Shown: piece by piece, positions 26,040 through 35,671 of the stretch
Position numbering within the stretch: the stretch's first letter is position 1
Layout of the letters: the number at the start of each line of letters is the position of its first letter
Translations under genes and position numbers: made by a program
Source of the DNA: Hyphomicrobium sp.
GTDB lineage: Bacteria > Pseudomonadota > Alphaproteobacteria > Rhizobiales > Hyphomicrobiaceae
Assembly: GCA_016793445.1 (NCBI GenBank)
Contig: JAEUME010000002.1
Location: 374,501 to 438,500, forward strand
Direction of reading: 5' to 3'
Length of the DNA stretch: 64,000 bases
Notes under the pieces: model-generated
The model's input: only the letters and a program-made list of their open reading frames with translations
What the model was told of the DNA's origin: nothing
Database searches by the model: none

Positions 26040-26576
26040 ATGAACCAGACCGAGACGTCACCGCCCGCCCGCCTGGATCGCATCTCGTCGCGTAGCGAGC
26101 TGCTTGCCTATCTCGATGAGATTGGCATTGCGACCCACACTGTGGACCATCCTGCCGTGCATACCGTGGCGGAGAGCTCCACCGTCGAACTGGCGCTGCC
26201 CGGCGCGCACACTAAAAATCTGTTTCTTAAAGATGAGAAGGGTGCTCTTCTGCTCGTCATCGCCAAAAGCTCGACCAAGGTGGATCTCAAGCGCGTGGCG
26301 CGCCACTTGGGCATGGGCCGGCTGTCATTCGGGAAACCGGATCTGATGATGGAGCACCTCGGGGTCACGCCGGGCTCGGTCACGGCCTTTGCCGTCATCA
26401 ATGACACCCAAAACCGGGTTCGCGTGGTTCTCGATAACGAATTGATGGCGGACGAAACCGTCAATTGCCATCCGATGGAGAACACCGCGACAACGAACAT
26501 TGCAATGCGGGACCTTTTAAGGTTCATTCGCGGCACAGGACACGATCCGGAAATCATGATCGTCACCGGTTCATGA
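26040..26576 (+). CDS. YbaK/ProX-type aminoacyl-tRNA deacylase
   Basis: 178 residues. Trans-editing enzyme family that hydrolyses mischarged tRNA, in this PrdX/ProXp-ala branch probably Ala-tRNA(Pro). Signatures: the HPAVHTVAESS segment near the N-terminus, LPGAHTKNLFLKDEKG with the conserved Lys, VIAKSSTKVDLKRVAR, LGVTPGSVTAFAVIND and the end CHPMENTATTNIAMRDLLRFI. ATG at 26040 fits the family start; no clear ribosome site. Upstream of a thioredoxin-Lon-Trm112 cluster. Confidence 0.88.
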   Translation: MNQTETSPPARLDRISSRSELLAYLDEIGIATHTVDHPAVHTVAESSTVELALPGAHTKNLFLKDEKGALLLVIAKSSTKVDLKRVARHLGMGRLSFGKPDLMMEHLGVTPGSVTAFAVINDTQNRVRVVLDNELMADETVNCHPMENTATTNIAMRDLLRFIRGTGHDPEIMIVTGS

Positions 26577-26623
26577 AAGGTGTGCAAAATGTGCGCCCCC
26601 AGCTGACGTGGAGACAGTGAACG

Positions 26624-27538
26624 ATGGAATTCGGCAATCGCAGGCCAACGTCCGACGACGCGGCCTTTGCAGATGTGATCGTTAACGGTACGACGGCGAG
26701 TTTCGCCAAGGACGTCATCGAAGCTTCGCGCGACGCGCTTGTGCTGGTGGACTTCTGGGCGACATGGTGCGGTCCGTGCAAGCAGCTCTCGCCCATTCTT
26801 GAGAAGGTCGTGCGCAGCTACGGCGGCCGGGTTCGTCTCGTGAAGATCGACGTTGACGCCAATCCGGCCATCGCGGGGCAACTTCGTATCCAGTCGATGC
26901 CGACCGTCTATGCTTTTCGCGACGGCCGCCCACTCGATGGCTTCATGGGGGCTCAGCCCGAGAGCGTGGTGCGGGAGTTCGTCGACCGCCTCGTCGGCGA
27001 GGAAGTCCCGGGTAATATCGATGATGTGCTGAAATCAGCCGACGAACTGCTTGAGGAGAACGATCTTCAGGGTGCAGCCGAAATCTACGCTGCCGTCCTC
27101 CAAGAGGATCGCGAGAACGCCGCGGCTCTTGCCGGGTTGGCCCAGTGCTACATCAAGAGCGACGACATCGAGCGGGCACGCCAGACGATTGCACTTGTTC
27201 CGCCAGACAAGCGAAAATTGGCGATGGTGCAGTCGGTCCAGGCGCAACTCGATCTTGCCGAAAAGGTTGCCGGGCTTGGAAGCCTGGGCGAGCTTGAGGA
27301 GCGTATTGAGTTCAATCCCGGCGACCATCAGGCACGCTTTGATCTGGCGATTGCGCTGGCAGGCGCCGGACGCCGGGAAGACGCCATGAACCACCTGCTT
27401 GAGATTGTGCGCCGCGATCGGACATGGAACGAGGATGGCGCACGCAAGCAGTTGTTGCAGTTCTTCGAAGCCTGGGGCGCAAAAGAGCCCCTGGTATCTG
27501 ATGGTCGAAGGCGGCTGTCCTCCATCCTTTTCAGCTGA
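26624..27538 (+). CDS. Thioredoxin-TPR co-chaperone (CnoX/YbbN type)
   Basis: 304 residues. Thioredoxin domain (about 18-125) with active site WCGPC at 48-52 and cis-Pro SMPT, followed by a helical TPR-like region (about 130-300). E. coli CnoX protects substrates from oxidative aggregation and passes them to GroEL or DnaK; unlike E. coli, the full CxxC is present here, so reductase activity is likely. Begins a same-strand cluster with the Lon-N protein and Trm112, an order frequent in Rhizobiales. Confidence 0.9.
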   Translation: MEFGNRRPTSDDAAFADVIVNGTTASFAKDVIEASRDALVLVDFWATWCGPCKQLSPILEKVVRSYGGRVRLVKIDVDANPAIAGQLRIQSMPTVYAFRDGRPLDGFMGAQPESVVREFVDRLVGEEVPGNIDDVLKSADELLEENDLQGAAEIYAAVLQEDRENAAALAGLAQCYIKSDDIERARQTIALVPPDKRKLAMVQSVQAQLDLAEKVAGLGSLGELEERIEFNPGDHQARFDLAIALAGAGRREDAMNHLLEIVRRDRTWNEDGARKQLLQFFEAWGAKEPLVSDGRRRLSSILFS

Positions 27539-27634
27539 TAGGATATGCAGTTGGAGATGCGATGTTTTCGCGTCGGCCAGCATAGATTTTCGCCAACAGC
27601 GTCCGGGCAGGATCAGTAAGGAGAAGCAGGGTAC

Positions 27635-28321
27635 GTGGGACTTGGACAGCGCTATCGCCGCCCGGCTGATTTGCCGCCGCGCATTCCGGTTTTTCCCCTG
27701 CGTGGCGCGATACTGCTGCCGCGCGCCACGCTGCCGCTTAATATCTTCGAGCCGCGTTACCTCGCCATGATTGACGATGTCATGGCGTCCAACCGGGTGT
27801 TGGGTATCCTTCAGCCCACCGCTCCGGCCGAGGATGCCACCATGGAAAGCCCTGAGGGCAAGAGCTTCGGGCTGCATAAAGTCGGCTGCGCGGGGCGCAT
27901 CACGTCCTACAAGGAACTCGACGACGGCCGCTACGTCATTACCCTCACCGGCGTCGCACGCTTTGAGATCGTGGGTGAGGCCGAGACTGACAAGCCTTAC
28001 CGGATCGTGAGTGCAAGTTATGACCGCTTTGCTGCCGACTTCACCGAAGGGCTCGGAGAGGAGCGCGTCGACCGGGAAAATCTGTTGCGTGTGCTGAAGG
28101 CCTATCTTGAAGCCAACCAGCTCAAGACCGATTGGTCAGCCGTGACGCGCGCTTCCAACGAGTTCCTCATCAATGCGCTGTCTGTGATGTCGCCTTACAG
28201 CCCGGAAGAGAAGCAAGCTCTGCTGGAAGCCGCCGATCTCAAGACACGGGCGGAAGTCCTCGTCGCGCTTGCCGAGATCGAGCTTGCTTCCAGTGGCGGC
28301 AACGGTTCGACGCTTCAGTAG
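27635..28321 (+). CDS. Lon N-terminal (LON substrate-binding) domain protein
   Basis: 228 residues consisting only of the Lon N-terminal domain; no AAA or protease part. Signatures: [72 protein letters not shown] and [24 protein letters not shown]. Function unknown; the domain binds polypeptides in Lon. GTG start after AAGGAG (11 bases). Located between the thioredoxin and Trm112 genes. Confidence 0.88.
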   Translation: MGLGQRYRRPADLPPRIPVFPLRGAILLPRATLPLNIFEPRYLAMIDDVMASNRVLGILQPTAPAEDATMESPEGKSFGLHKVGCAGRITSYKELDDGRYVITLTGVARFEIVGEAETDKPYRIVSASYDRFAADFTEGLGEERVDRENLLRVLKAYLEANQLKTDWSAVTRASNEFLINALSVMSPYSPEEKQALLEAADLKTRAEVLVALAEIELASSGGNGSTLQ

Positions 28322-28337
28322 GCGGAAGGTTGCGCTT

Positions 28338-28562
28338 ATGGCCCCGGATGATCCCAAGCCCAACGTCGCCGAAGCTCCAGCCGTCGATCCCAGGCTGCTG
28401 GAGCTGTTGGTGTGCCCTTTGACGAAGACGCGGCTTGAATACGATGCAATCCGTCAGGAATTGATCAGCCGCGCGGCAGGCCTCGCTTTTCCGATCAGAA
28501 ACGGTGTTCCGCTCTTGATCGCGGATGCAGCTCGCCCGCTCGATGATAGCGATCACCGCTAA
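28338..28562 (+). CDS. Trm112 family protein
   Basis: 74 residues. [29 protein letters not shown] then [13 protein letters not shown] is the Trm112/YcaR fold. Only one of the usual zinc-ligand cysteines is seen, as in many proteobacterial members. In eukaryotes Trm112 activates methyltransferases; the bacterial role is unclear. GGAAGG lies about 9 bases before the ATG at 28338. Last gene of the cluster. Confidence 0.88.
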   Translation: MAPDDPKPNVAEAPAVDPRLLELLVCPLTKTRLEYDAIRQELISRAAGLAFPIRNGVPLLIADAARPLDDSDHR

Positions 28563-28683
28563 AATACGGCTTCCTATCGTTAATGGCCGGAACAGGGACA
28601 GCCGCTAGCGATCGGTTAACTGATTTATTTGAGCTTTTATCAAATTCGATGTGGTGACGTTGGAGACAGTTTATCTGTCGAGG

Positions 28684-30687
28684 ATGACGTTGCTTTCTGA
28701 TCGGGACATCACCAGCGAACGAAAGCCTTCGGTGGCGACAGTCGCGCGCGCGGGCTTGAGGCCCCCGCGGGCCCGTGACGTTGCGCGCCTGCTCGCGTTA
28801 ACGGCTCTGTTTCTGCTGGCTGGCGGTCTGATCGCCGCATCCGACGTGAGTGGCATCGTGCGCGTGACTCTCGCAACTGGAGCGATGGCCGCGCTGGCTG
28901 CTGTGCACCTTGCACTCAACGAGGTCTCGGCGTTGGCCGCGCGGGCACGCGCGCAAGCCGCGGCCAACGAAGACGTGCGCCGGCACAGCGAATGCATCGA
29001 TAGCGATCTGGAAGAACTCAAGGACGCACATTGGGAATTGAGTGAGAACGAAGCACGCTACCGCGATCTTCTCGATTCCCAGGATGACATGATTTCTCGG
29101 CGTGACAGCGAGGGGCGCTATCTGTTCGTCAACCAGGCCTTCTGTCTGGCTTTCGGTCTGTCGCCCCAGCAGATTATCGGCAAACGCTTCCGCCCCGACG
29201 TTCTTGACGGCCAGATGCACGGACCTCTCGCGGCGGAGCACGGGCAGCGCCGCAGGTTCGAGGAATTGGTGGCGACGAGCAAGGGTGCGCGCTGGATCGT
29301 CTGGGAGGAGCACCTGGTCCGCTCCAGCACGAGCGCGAGCTACGAAATTCAAAGCATCGGCCGGGACGTCACCGAAGAGCGCGAGGCAGAAGCGGCGCTG
29401 ATGGAAGCGCGCGACCAGGCGGAGGCCGCCAACCGCGCAAAGTCTCGCTTCCTGGCGGCCATGAGCCACGAGATCCGTACTCCCATGAACGGTATCCTCG
29501 GCATGGCAAGTTTGCTAACCGAAACAGAACTTGCCTCAGAACAACGGTCTTATCTTGCGGCGATCGACGGATCGGCGCGCGCGCTGCTGGCCCTTATCGA
29601 TGAGATCCTTGATTTCTCCAAAATCGAGGCGGGCAAGCTCGAACTCGTTACGGCGCCATTCTCGCTCACCGAGACAGTGGACGGGGCGGTGCGGCTGCTG
29701 GCGCCGCGCGCGCGAGAAAAGGGGCTTGCGATCAGCTTTGAGCCGGCGGCCAGCCTGCCGCCCCTGGTCGTAGGCGACGAAGCGCGCGTGCGTCAGATCG
29801 TGCTCAATCTCGTCTCGAACGCAATCAAGTTCACCGATGCCGGGTCCGTTCGCGTATGCCTTGAAGAGCAGGCCTCACAATCCGTGCCTGGCACGTTCAC
29901 GTTCACGATCACCGTCACCGACACGGGTATCGGCCTGATGCCTGACGATATCTCACGCTTGTTCCGCGAGTTCGAACAGGCTGAGGCGGCGCTGCACCGG
30001 CGCAATGGCGGCACCGGCCTCGGCCTTGCGATCTCGCAGAGGTTGGCCCGCGCCATGGGCGGTGATGTCACCGCGACCGGAGCCCCAGGAAAAGGCGCGA
30101 CCTTCACCGTGCGGCTGAACTTGGCCGTTGCCCCGCAGGAGGGTGAGAAGGCCGAGGCCGCCTCTTTGAAGCAACCAAAGCAATTGACGTCCGGCGATCT
30201 ACCCCGCTTGCGGACTGCCCGCACGCATACTGTTCCCGAAGCCCGTAGACCGCGCGTCTTGATCGCCGAGGACAACGAAGTCAACGCCTTGCTTGCCTTG
30301 CGGGTTGTGGAACGCGCCAACTGCGAGCCCATTCTAGTGCGCGACGGCTTTCAAGCGGTCGATGCCGTCACCGCGTCGCTTGCGGATGGCGGAGAACCGT
30401 TCGATCTCATCCTGATGGACGTATTCATGCCGCGTATGGACGGCCTCCAAGCCACGCAGGAAATTCTCCGTGCTTTCGCCGCGCATGGGTCGCAGCATGT
30501 CGTCCCTCCGATCGTCGCGCTGACGGCGAACGCCTTTGCCGAAGACCGCAAGCGCTGTCTGGATTCGGGAATGAGCGACTATCTGGCCAAGCCGTTCGAC
30601 GTGCAGGATCTCAAGAGGCTGCTGGCCCGCTGGACGAATGAAGAAACCGCGCGTGCGGCCCAGACCGGCTCCAACCCGGCGGCGTGA
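28684..30687 (+). CDS. Hybrid sensor histidine kinase with PAS and receiver domains
   Basis: 667 residues from the ATG at 28684 (GTG at 28651 is an alternative). Order: two membrane helices (about 35-80), short coiled coil, PAS domain (about 123-235, [26 protein letters not shown]), HisKA with phosphoacceptor H262 in [16 protein letters not shown], HATPase (N-box [16 protein letters not shown]-boxes DTGIGL and [10 protein letters not shown]), then a receiver (about 525-655, acceptor D579 in [13 protein letters not shown], Lys in LAKPFD). A phosphorelay protein needing a separate Hpt partner. Input signal unknown; almost no periplasmic loop, so sensing is probably by the cytosolic PAS domain. 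Confidence 0.9.
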   Translation: MTLLSDRDITSERKPSVATVARAGLRPPRARDVARLLALTALFLLAGGLIAASDVSGIVRVTLATGAMAALAAVHLALNEVSALAARARAQAAANEDVRRHSECIDSDLEELKDAHWELSENEARYRDLLDSQDDMISRRDSEGRYLFVNQAFCLAFGLSPQQIIGKRFRPDVLDGQMHGPLAAEHGQRRRFEELVATSKGARWIVWEEHLVRSSTSASYEIQSIGRDVTEEREAEAALMEARDQAEAANRAKSRFLAAMSHEIRTPMNGILGMASLLTETELASEQRSYLAAIDGSARALLALIDEILDFSKIEAGKLELVTAPFSLTETVDGAVRLLAPRAREKGLAISFEPAASLPPLVVGDEARVRQIVLNLVSNAIKFTDAGSVRVCLEEQASQSVPGTFTFTITVTDTGIGLMPDDISRLFREFEQAEAALHRRNGGTGLGLAISQRLARAMGGDVTATGAPGKGATFTVRLNLAVAPQEGEKAEAASLKQPKQLTSGDLPRLRTARTHTVPEARRPRVLIAEDNEVNALLALRVVERANCEPILVRDGFQAVDAVTASLADGGEPFDLILMDVFMPRMDGLQATQEILRAFAAHGSQHVVPPIVALTANAFAEDRKRCLDSGMSDYLAKPFDVQDLKRLLARWTNEETARAAQTGSNPAA

Positions 30688-30779
30688 GCCGGCAACTTTC
30701 CGCAATCGAAAAAGCGTCACGGAATCGTGTTAACTTTGTTTCGACGACGAGGAATCGCCGAAGCAGGGCCAAAACCACG

Positions 30780-31739
30780 ATGCAGGACGTGAGGAACGTT
30801 GAAGCGACCGCGAAGCACGCGCTTCGCAGCCGGGCGGCAGCTCATAGAGCGTTGAGATTTCTAGAACTTTCCGCGAATGCGGCGCCATTCGTCCGTCGTC
30901 CCGAGCCCAAGGTCTACGGCCGGGTGGGCGATCTGGAGGTCCGTTTGGCCAGCACACGCGCGGAGATCAAACTGGCGCAACGGCTCCGCTTCAAGGTCTT
31001 CTATGAGGAAATGTCGGCCGTGCCGAGCCGGCTCGCTCAGTTCCGCCGCCGCGATGAGGATGCCTACGACGCCTTTTGCGATCATCTGCTGGTGGTTGAC
31101 GTCAGCGGTGGCGACCGGCGTTGGCGTCAGCGTTCCGAGGTGCCCAAGGTGGTGGGTACGTACCGCGTATTGCGCCAGGAGGTCGCCGACCAGAGACTTG
31201 GCTTTTACACATCCAGCGAATACGACATCGCGCCGCTCATCGCCTCTAAGCCCGGCCATCGCTTCATGGAACTCGGCCGCAGTTGCGTGCTCGCGCCCTA
31301 CCGCAACAAGCGCACCGTCGAATTGCTGTGGCATGGACTTTGGACCTATGCGCGCGAGCATCGCATCAATGTGATGCTGGGCTGCGCGTCATTTGAAGGC
31401 ACTCATCCGAAGGATCACGCCACGGCATTGAGCTTTCTGCATCATTTCGCGGGCGCGCCGCCTGAGTGGCGCTGCCAGGCACGCGAAGGACTGCACGTCT
31501 CCATGAATATGATGCCTAAGGAGGCCGTTGATGCCAAGGCGGCGCTCAAAGTCATTCCGCCGCTCATCAAGGGCTACCTGCGGCTTGGCGCGTGCGTCGG
31601 CGATGGCGCCGTTATCGACCGGCAGTTCGGCACAACCGATGTGCTGATCGTACTCCCGGTGGAGCGTATCGATCCGCGCTACTTCGAGCACTACGGTACG
31701 CCCGATGAAAAAAAGAGCAGGATCGCCGTCGACGCCTGA
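30780..31739 (+). CDS. olsB: OlsB-like ornithine N-acyltransferase (GNAT)
   Basis: 319 residues. First step of ornithine lipid synthesis: transfer of 3-hydroxyacyl from ACP to ornithine. Signatures: LEVRLASTRAEIKLAQRLRFKVFYEEM, DAYDAFCDHLLVVD, VVGTYRVLRQEVA, FYTSSEYDI, MELGRSCVLAPYRNKRTVELLWHGL and FGTTDVLIVLPVERI. Close to the length of rhizobial OlsB. The start is uncertain: the frame opens with a GTG at 30684 that overlaps the kinase stop. olsA is not in the neighbourhood, although a plsC-type acyltransferase occurs at 58.7 kb. Confidence 0.85.
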   Translation: MQDVRNVEATAKHALRSRAAAHRALRFLELSANAAPFVRRPEPKVYGRVGDLEVRLASTRAEIKLAQRLRFKVFYEEMSAVPSRLAQFRRRDEDAYDAFCDHLLVVDVSGGDRRWRQRSEVPKVVGTYRVLRQEVADQRLGFYTSSEYDIAPLIASKPGHRFMELGRSCVLAPYRNKRTVELLWHGLWTYAREHRINVMLGCASFEGTHPKDHATALSFLHHFAGAPPEWRCQAREGLHVSMNMMPKEAVDAKAALKVIPPLIKGYLRLGACVGDGAVIDRQFGTTDVLIVLPVERIDPRYFEHYGTPDEKKSRIAVDA

Positions 31740-31773
31740 GACTGCCACACCGTTCGTATAATTCTCTCAACGG

Positions 31774-32946
31774 TTACTGCTGAGATCCGACCGCGCCGGA
31801 GTCGCGTTGGCGGGCACCTTGGTTGTACGCCCGGATCTTCTCGATGTAGCGGCGCTGGAAATCGTCAGCGCGCGAGATTTGGCTGTCGTAGGGAGACGAC
31901 TGCTTTTCAAACATCCATCCGACCAAAGGCAGGCTCGACCCGTCCTGGGATGCGGCAGGTGCAGGGTCCATCGGCTCTTTGGGTTGATCTGCCGGAGCCA
32001 GTGCCGCCGATTGGGGAGGTTCGGTTCGTGGCGCGGCTGCCGTTGCGGAAGGCACTGCCACGGGAGAAGCCGACGGCGCGGGCGTTGTCGAATAAGCCGT
32101 TGGCGCTGGGCGCAGCGGTGCCACCGGGCGCGGCGGGCTCGGGAGCATGGCAGCCGCCATTTGCGGCGGCGGCGTTGAAGGTTGGCTTGCGACGTTGGTC
32201 TGCCAGAGCGTTGAAGGCGCCGGGGGCGCAACGGGGGTACTCGCCTCCTTCTTCGGGGGCGGTAACGCACCAGTCACGATTGTGCTGGTCTGAACGGCAG
32301 GTCTTTGGGGTTGTTGGGAGGCTGCTGCAGCCTCGAAGGCCGGCGAGGGCCTGATGTAGGCTACGGGCTTTGTTTCAACAGGCTCGTGCGCGACAGAGGC
32401 TTGCGACCACGCCGGGGCTGCACGCTGTTGGCCGGCATCCGGCGCGGGCCGCGGTGCGGGGGGAGCCGCCGTGGTCGCGACGCGCGAGGGCGCGCGCAAT
32501 TGCGCCGCTGTTTCGGTTGCGGGCGGCGCCGTCTTTACCGGTGCAATCGGCTGCGATGCCACGGGTGTCACGCCCAGCCCCGGCGCCGGCACGGGGGAGG
32601 CGGAGTCAAGCTGTGTCTTGAGCCGCGCGGCGTCGGTCGCTTCAGCGGGCGGCAGCTTCTTCAGCCAGACCGCAATGTTGAGATCCGCTCTTGCGAGTGC
32701 GTCCTCCTTCAGCGCGGCATAAGCCTTTGCACGAAAATAAAAGGTCCGCGCGCGTTGCTCGATCGGCCGGTCTGACGCCTTGAGTTCAGTAGAAAGCACC
32801 TGCACGGCCTGCGCATATTGGCCACGGCGCAGCAGTTCCAGTCCCTTGTCGAACTCGGCTGGCTGTCCGGCTGCGTGCACAACCCCATGGGCCGCCACAG
32901 CAAGAACCACGCTTGCCAACCCCATTTGCCATCTGCGCGTCAACAT
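31774..32946 (-). CDS. Proline/alanine-rich secreted protein with TPR-like N-domain
   Basis: 390 residues. Signal peptide (MGLASVVLAVAAHGVVHAA) followed by a TPR-like helical repeat (FDKGLELLRRGQYAQAVQVLSTELKAS, RTFYFRAKAYAALKEDALARADLNIAV). A roughly 200-residue Pro/Ala/Ser-rich disordered region comes next. The short conserved-looking C-terminus begins LPLVGWMFEKQSSPYDSQISRADDFQRRYIEKI. No family recognised. Start at 32946 has GAAGGA upstream; the frame goes on to 33057. Likely periplasmic or envelope-spanning. Confidence 0.72.
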   Translation of the reverse strand: MLTRRWQMGLASVVLAVAAHGVVHAAGQPAEFDKGLELLRRGQYAQAVQVLSTELKASDRPIEQRARTFYFRAKAYAALKEDALARADLNIAVWLKKLPPAEATDAARLKTQLDSASPVPAPGLGVTPVASQPIAPVKTAPPATETAAQLRAPSRVATTAAPPAPRPAPDAGQQRAAPAWSQASVAHEPVETKPVAYIRPSPAFEAAAASQQPQRPAVQTSTIVTGALPPPKKEASTPVAPPAPSTLWQTNVASQPSTPPPQMAAAMLPSPPRPVAPLRPAPTAYSTTPAPSASPVAVPSATAAAPRTEPPQSAALAPADQPKEPMDPAPAASQDGSSLPLVGWMFEKQSSPYDSQISRADDFQRRYIEKIRAYNQGARQRDSGAVGSQQ

Positions 32947-33178
32947 GGCTTCGTCCTTCGTCAGCCGTTCCGGCCTTGGTCGAGTGGCGGAACGTCTCCA
33001 GATCTTTGTTTGGTCGCGTCGGAAAGCCGATTGCCGCACGCCAAACCAAGCGCGCAACGGCCCTCATCCGAAATCAGCCATCCAAGCTTAGGCGCACGGC
33101 GGACTGATTCGCTTGTGTTGAAACGGCTAAAAGCAGGATTTTCACCAGAAAGAGTTGGAAACGGAGCGCTCTCTCGGC

Positions 33179-35452
33179 CTACGTCCGGTCGACACCATAG
33201 GCAGCCAGGGCTGCCATATTGAAGATATCGGCGTCGGTGGCGCCGAATGGACAGATCTGCACAGAGTGCGAAAGCCCCACGATGATGGGCCCGATGATGG
33301 TCGCGCCGCCCAGCTCTTTCAGCATCTTGGTCGAGATCGACGCGGCGTGGAAGGCGGGCATGACAAGCACGTTTGCCGTGTCTGATAGCCTGCAGAACGG
33401 ATAGTGCTTCATGAGGTTGTTGTTGAGCGCGACGTCGGCGGCCATATCGCCATCGTACTCGAAGTCAACCTGACGTTCGTCCAGGATGCGCACGGCCTCG
33501 CGAACAACGTCCGAGCGTTCGCCGCGCGGCTGGCCGAAGGTCGAGTAGGCCAGGAGTGCAACGCGCGGCTCGATGCCGAAATTGCGCGCAGCGTGCGCGG
33601 CTTCCGTTGCGATGTTGGCGAGTTGATCGGACGTCGGCATGTCGTGGATGGACGTATCCGCGATCAGCACCGCGCGCCCGCGGCAGAGCGCCAGCGATAC
33701 GCCGATGACATGCCGCCCGGGCTTTTCGTCCATCACGCGGTGAACCTCCCGGTAAACGGTCGTCCAGTTGCGCGTAACGCCCGACACCATAGCGTCGCCA
33801 TAGCCGTGCGCCACCATGAGCGCGCTGAAGACGTTGCGTTCATTGGCAACGAGGCGTGCGCAGTCGCGCTTGAGGTAGCCGCGACGTTGCAGGCGCGCAT
33901 ATAGCAGCTCGGTGAACTCCTCGACATGCGAGGAGGTACGGGTATCAATCAATTCGTAACCGTCGCGCAAGGGCACGCCAGCTTCCTCAAACCGCTGCTT
34001 GACGAGATCGCGGGTGCCGACCAGCACCGGTACGCCGAACCCCTGATTGTAGTAGGTGTGTGCGGCGCGGATGACGGCCATGTCTTCGCCCTCGGCGAAG
34101 ACCACGCGCTTTGGCTCGCTGCGCACCTTCTCGAAGGTGGATTGCAGCCATCCCGCGATCGGGTCGAGGCGGCCCTTCGAGCGTGAAACATAGCCATCCA
34201 GATCGACGATGGGCTTGCGCGCGACACCTGAATCCATCGCGGCTTTCGCAACCGCCGCCGGGACGTGCGAGATGAGGCGCGGATCGAACGGAGCAGGAAT
34301 GATGTAGCCCGGGCCGAACATCGGGCGCTCGCCGTGGTAGGCCGCCATGACCTGATCGGGAACCTCGGCGCGCGCAAGCTCTGCAATGGCTTCGGCCGCG
34401 GCAATCTTCATGGCGTCATTGATGGTGGTGGCCTGAACGTCCAGCGCGCCACGGAAGATGAAAGGGAAGCACAGGACGTTGTTGACCTGATTGGGATAGT
34501 CCGAGCGGCCGGTTGCCATGACGGCGTCGGTGCGCACAGACTGCACCTCCTCGGGCGTGATTTCCGGATTGGGATTGGCCATGGCGAAAATGATGGGCTT
34601 GTCCGCCATCGTCGAGACCATCTCGCGCGACAGAACGCCAGCGGCCGACAATCCAAGGAAGATATCCGCGCCGTCGATGACCTCGCTCAGATGACGCGCC
34701 TTCGTCTTCTGCGCGAAGGGCGCCTTGTAGGGATCCATCAGCGTCGTGCGGCCTTCGTAAACGACGCCCTCGATATCGCACACGGTGATGTTCTTGCGCT
34801 GCATGCCGATCTTGAGCAGCAGATTGAGACAGGCCAGAGCCGCCGCGCCCGCACCCGCGCACACCAGCTTTACATTCTCGATCTTCTTGCCGACCACCTT
34901 CAGGCCGTTGAGCATGCCGGCCGCCACCACGATAGCCGTGCCGTGCTGATCGTCGTGGAACACAGGAATATCCAGCAGGGCCTTCAGCTTTTCTTCGATG
35001 ACGAAGCAGTCGGGTGCCTTGACGTCTTCCAGGTTGATGCCGCCGAAGGAGGGGCCGAGGTAACGGACGCAGTTGATGAAGGCGTCGACGTCCTCGGTAT
35101 CGACAAGCAGATCGATAGAGTCGATATCGGCGAAGCGCTTGAACAGGGCAGCCTTGCCCTCCATCACCGGTTTGGCGGCTAGAGCTCCCAGATTACCAAG
35201 ACCCAGGATGGCGGTGCCGTTGGACACGACAGCCACCATGTTGCCCTTGCTCGTGTAATTATAGGCATCGGCTGGATTCTGGGCGATGGCCTGCACGGGA
35301 ACCGCGACGCCCGGCGAATAGGCCAGCGCGAGGTCTCGTTGGGTCGCCAACGGTTTGGTTGGCGAAATCTCGAGCTTCCCCGGCTTGCCGCTCGCGTGGA
35401 ATTGCAGAGCCTCTTGCGCCGTGAAGCGCGCCGCGCGGAATTGTGTCGCCAT
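33179..35452 (-). CDS. maeB: NADP-dependent malic enzyme with phosphotransacetylase-like domain
   Basis: 757 residues, full length for MaeB. Oxidative decarboxylation of malate to pyruvate. The N-terminal malic domain (about 1-430) has [12 protein letters not shown], the catalytic Tyr/Lys region [24 protein letters not shown] and [11 protein letters not shown]. The C-terminal part (about 440-757) is the phosphate acetyltransferase-like domain ([34 protein letters not shown]), not catalytic as a Pta but regulatory in MaeB. Divergent from mutS. Confidence 0.95.
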   Translation of the reverse strand: MATQFRAARFTAQEALQFHASGKPGKLEISPTKPLATQRDLALAYSPGVAVPVQAIAQNPADAYNYTSKGNMVAVVSNGTAILGLGNLGALAAKPVMEGKAALFKRFADIDSIDLLVDTEDVDAFINCVRYLGPSFGGINLEDVKAPDCFVIEEKLKALLDIPVFHDDQHGTAIVVAAGMLNGLKVVGKKIENVKLVCAGAGAAALACLNLLLKIGMQRKNITVCDIEGVVYEGRTTLMDPYKAPFAQKTKARHLSEVIDGADIFLGLSAAGVLSREMVSTMADKPIIFAMANPNPEITPEEVQSVRTDAVMATGRSDYPNQVNNVLCFPFIFRGALDVQATTINDAMKIAAAEAIAELARAEVPDQVMAAYHGERPMFGPGYIIPAPFDPRLISHVPAAVAKAAMDSGVARKPIVDLDGYVSRSKGRLDPIAGWLQSTFEKVRSEPKRVVFAEGEDMAVIRAAHTYYNQGFGVPVLVGTRDLVKQRFEEAGVPLRDGYELIDTRTSSHVEEFTELLYARLQRRGYLKRDCARLVANERNVFSALMVAHGYGDAMVSGVTRNWTTVYREVHRVMDEKPGRHVIGVSLALCRGRAVLIADTSIHDMPTSDQLANIATEAAHAARNFGIEPRVALLAYSTFGQPRGERSDVVREAVRILDERQVDFEYDGDMAADVALNNNLMKHYPFCRLSDTANVLVMPAFHAASISTKMLKELGGATIIGPIIVGLSHSVQICPFGATDADIFNMAALAAYGVDRT

Positions 35453-35671
35453 GGGTGGGTAAAACCTGCTGGTGTGCTGTGTTTGCGGACAATACGCCGG
35501 ATGCGGCCCTTGGGGCCGGAAATGGCGGTGAGCGAAGGCACACTAGGTTGCGCCGCCCGGCCGCACAACCTATGCAATGGCAGGGCTTTCGTAGTATCGC
35601 GGAGCGAGCGCCGCAAGGCCGCCGCAGCCACGTCCGTATTCTGATTGCAACAGGGTTATCGCCGCAACGCC

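Noticed and set aside
25915..26043. 43-codon plus-strand frame ending on the ybaK start (ATGA overlap)
   Set aside because: The nearest GGAGGAG is about 14 bases away and the peptide has no features; possible leader peptide but unsupported.
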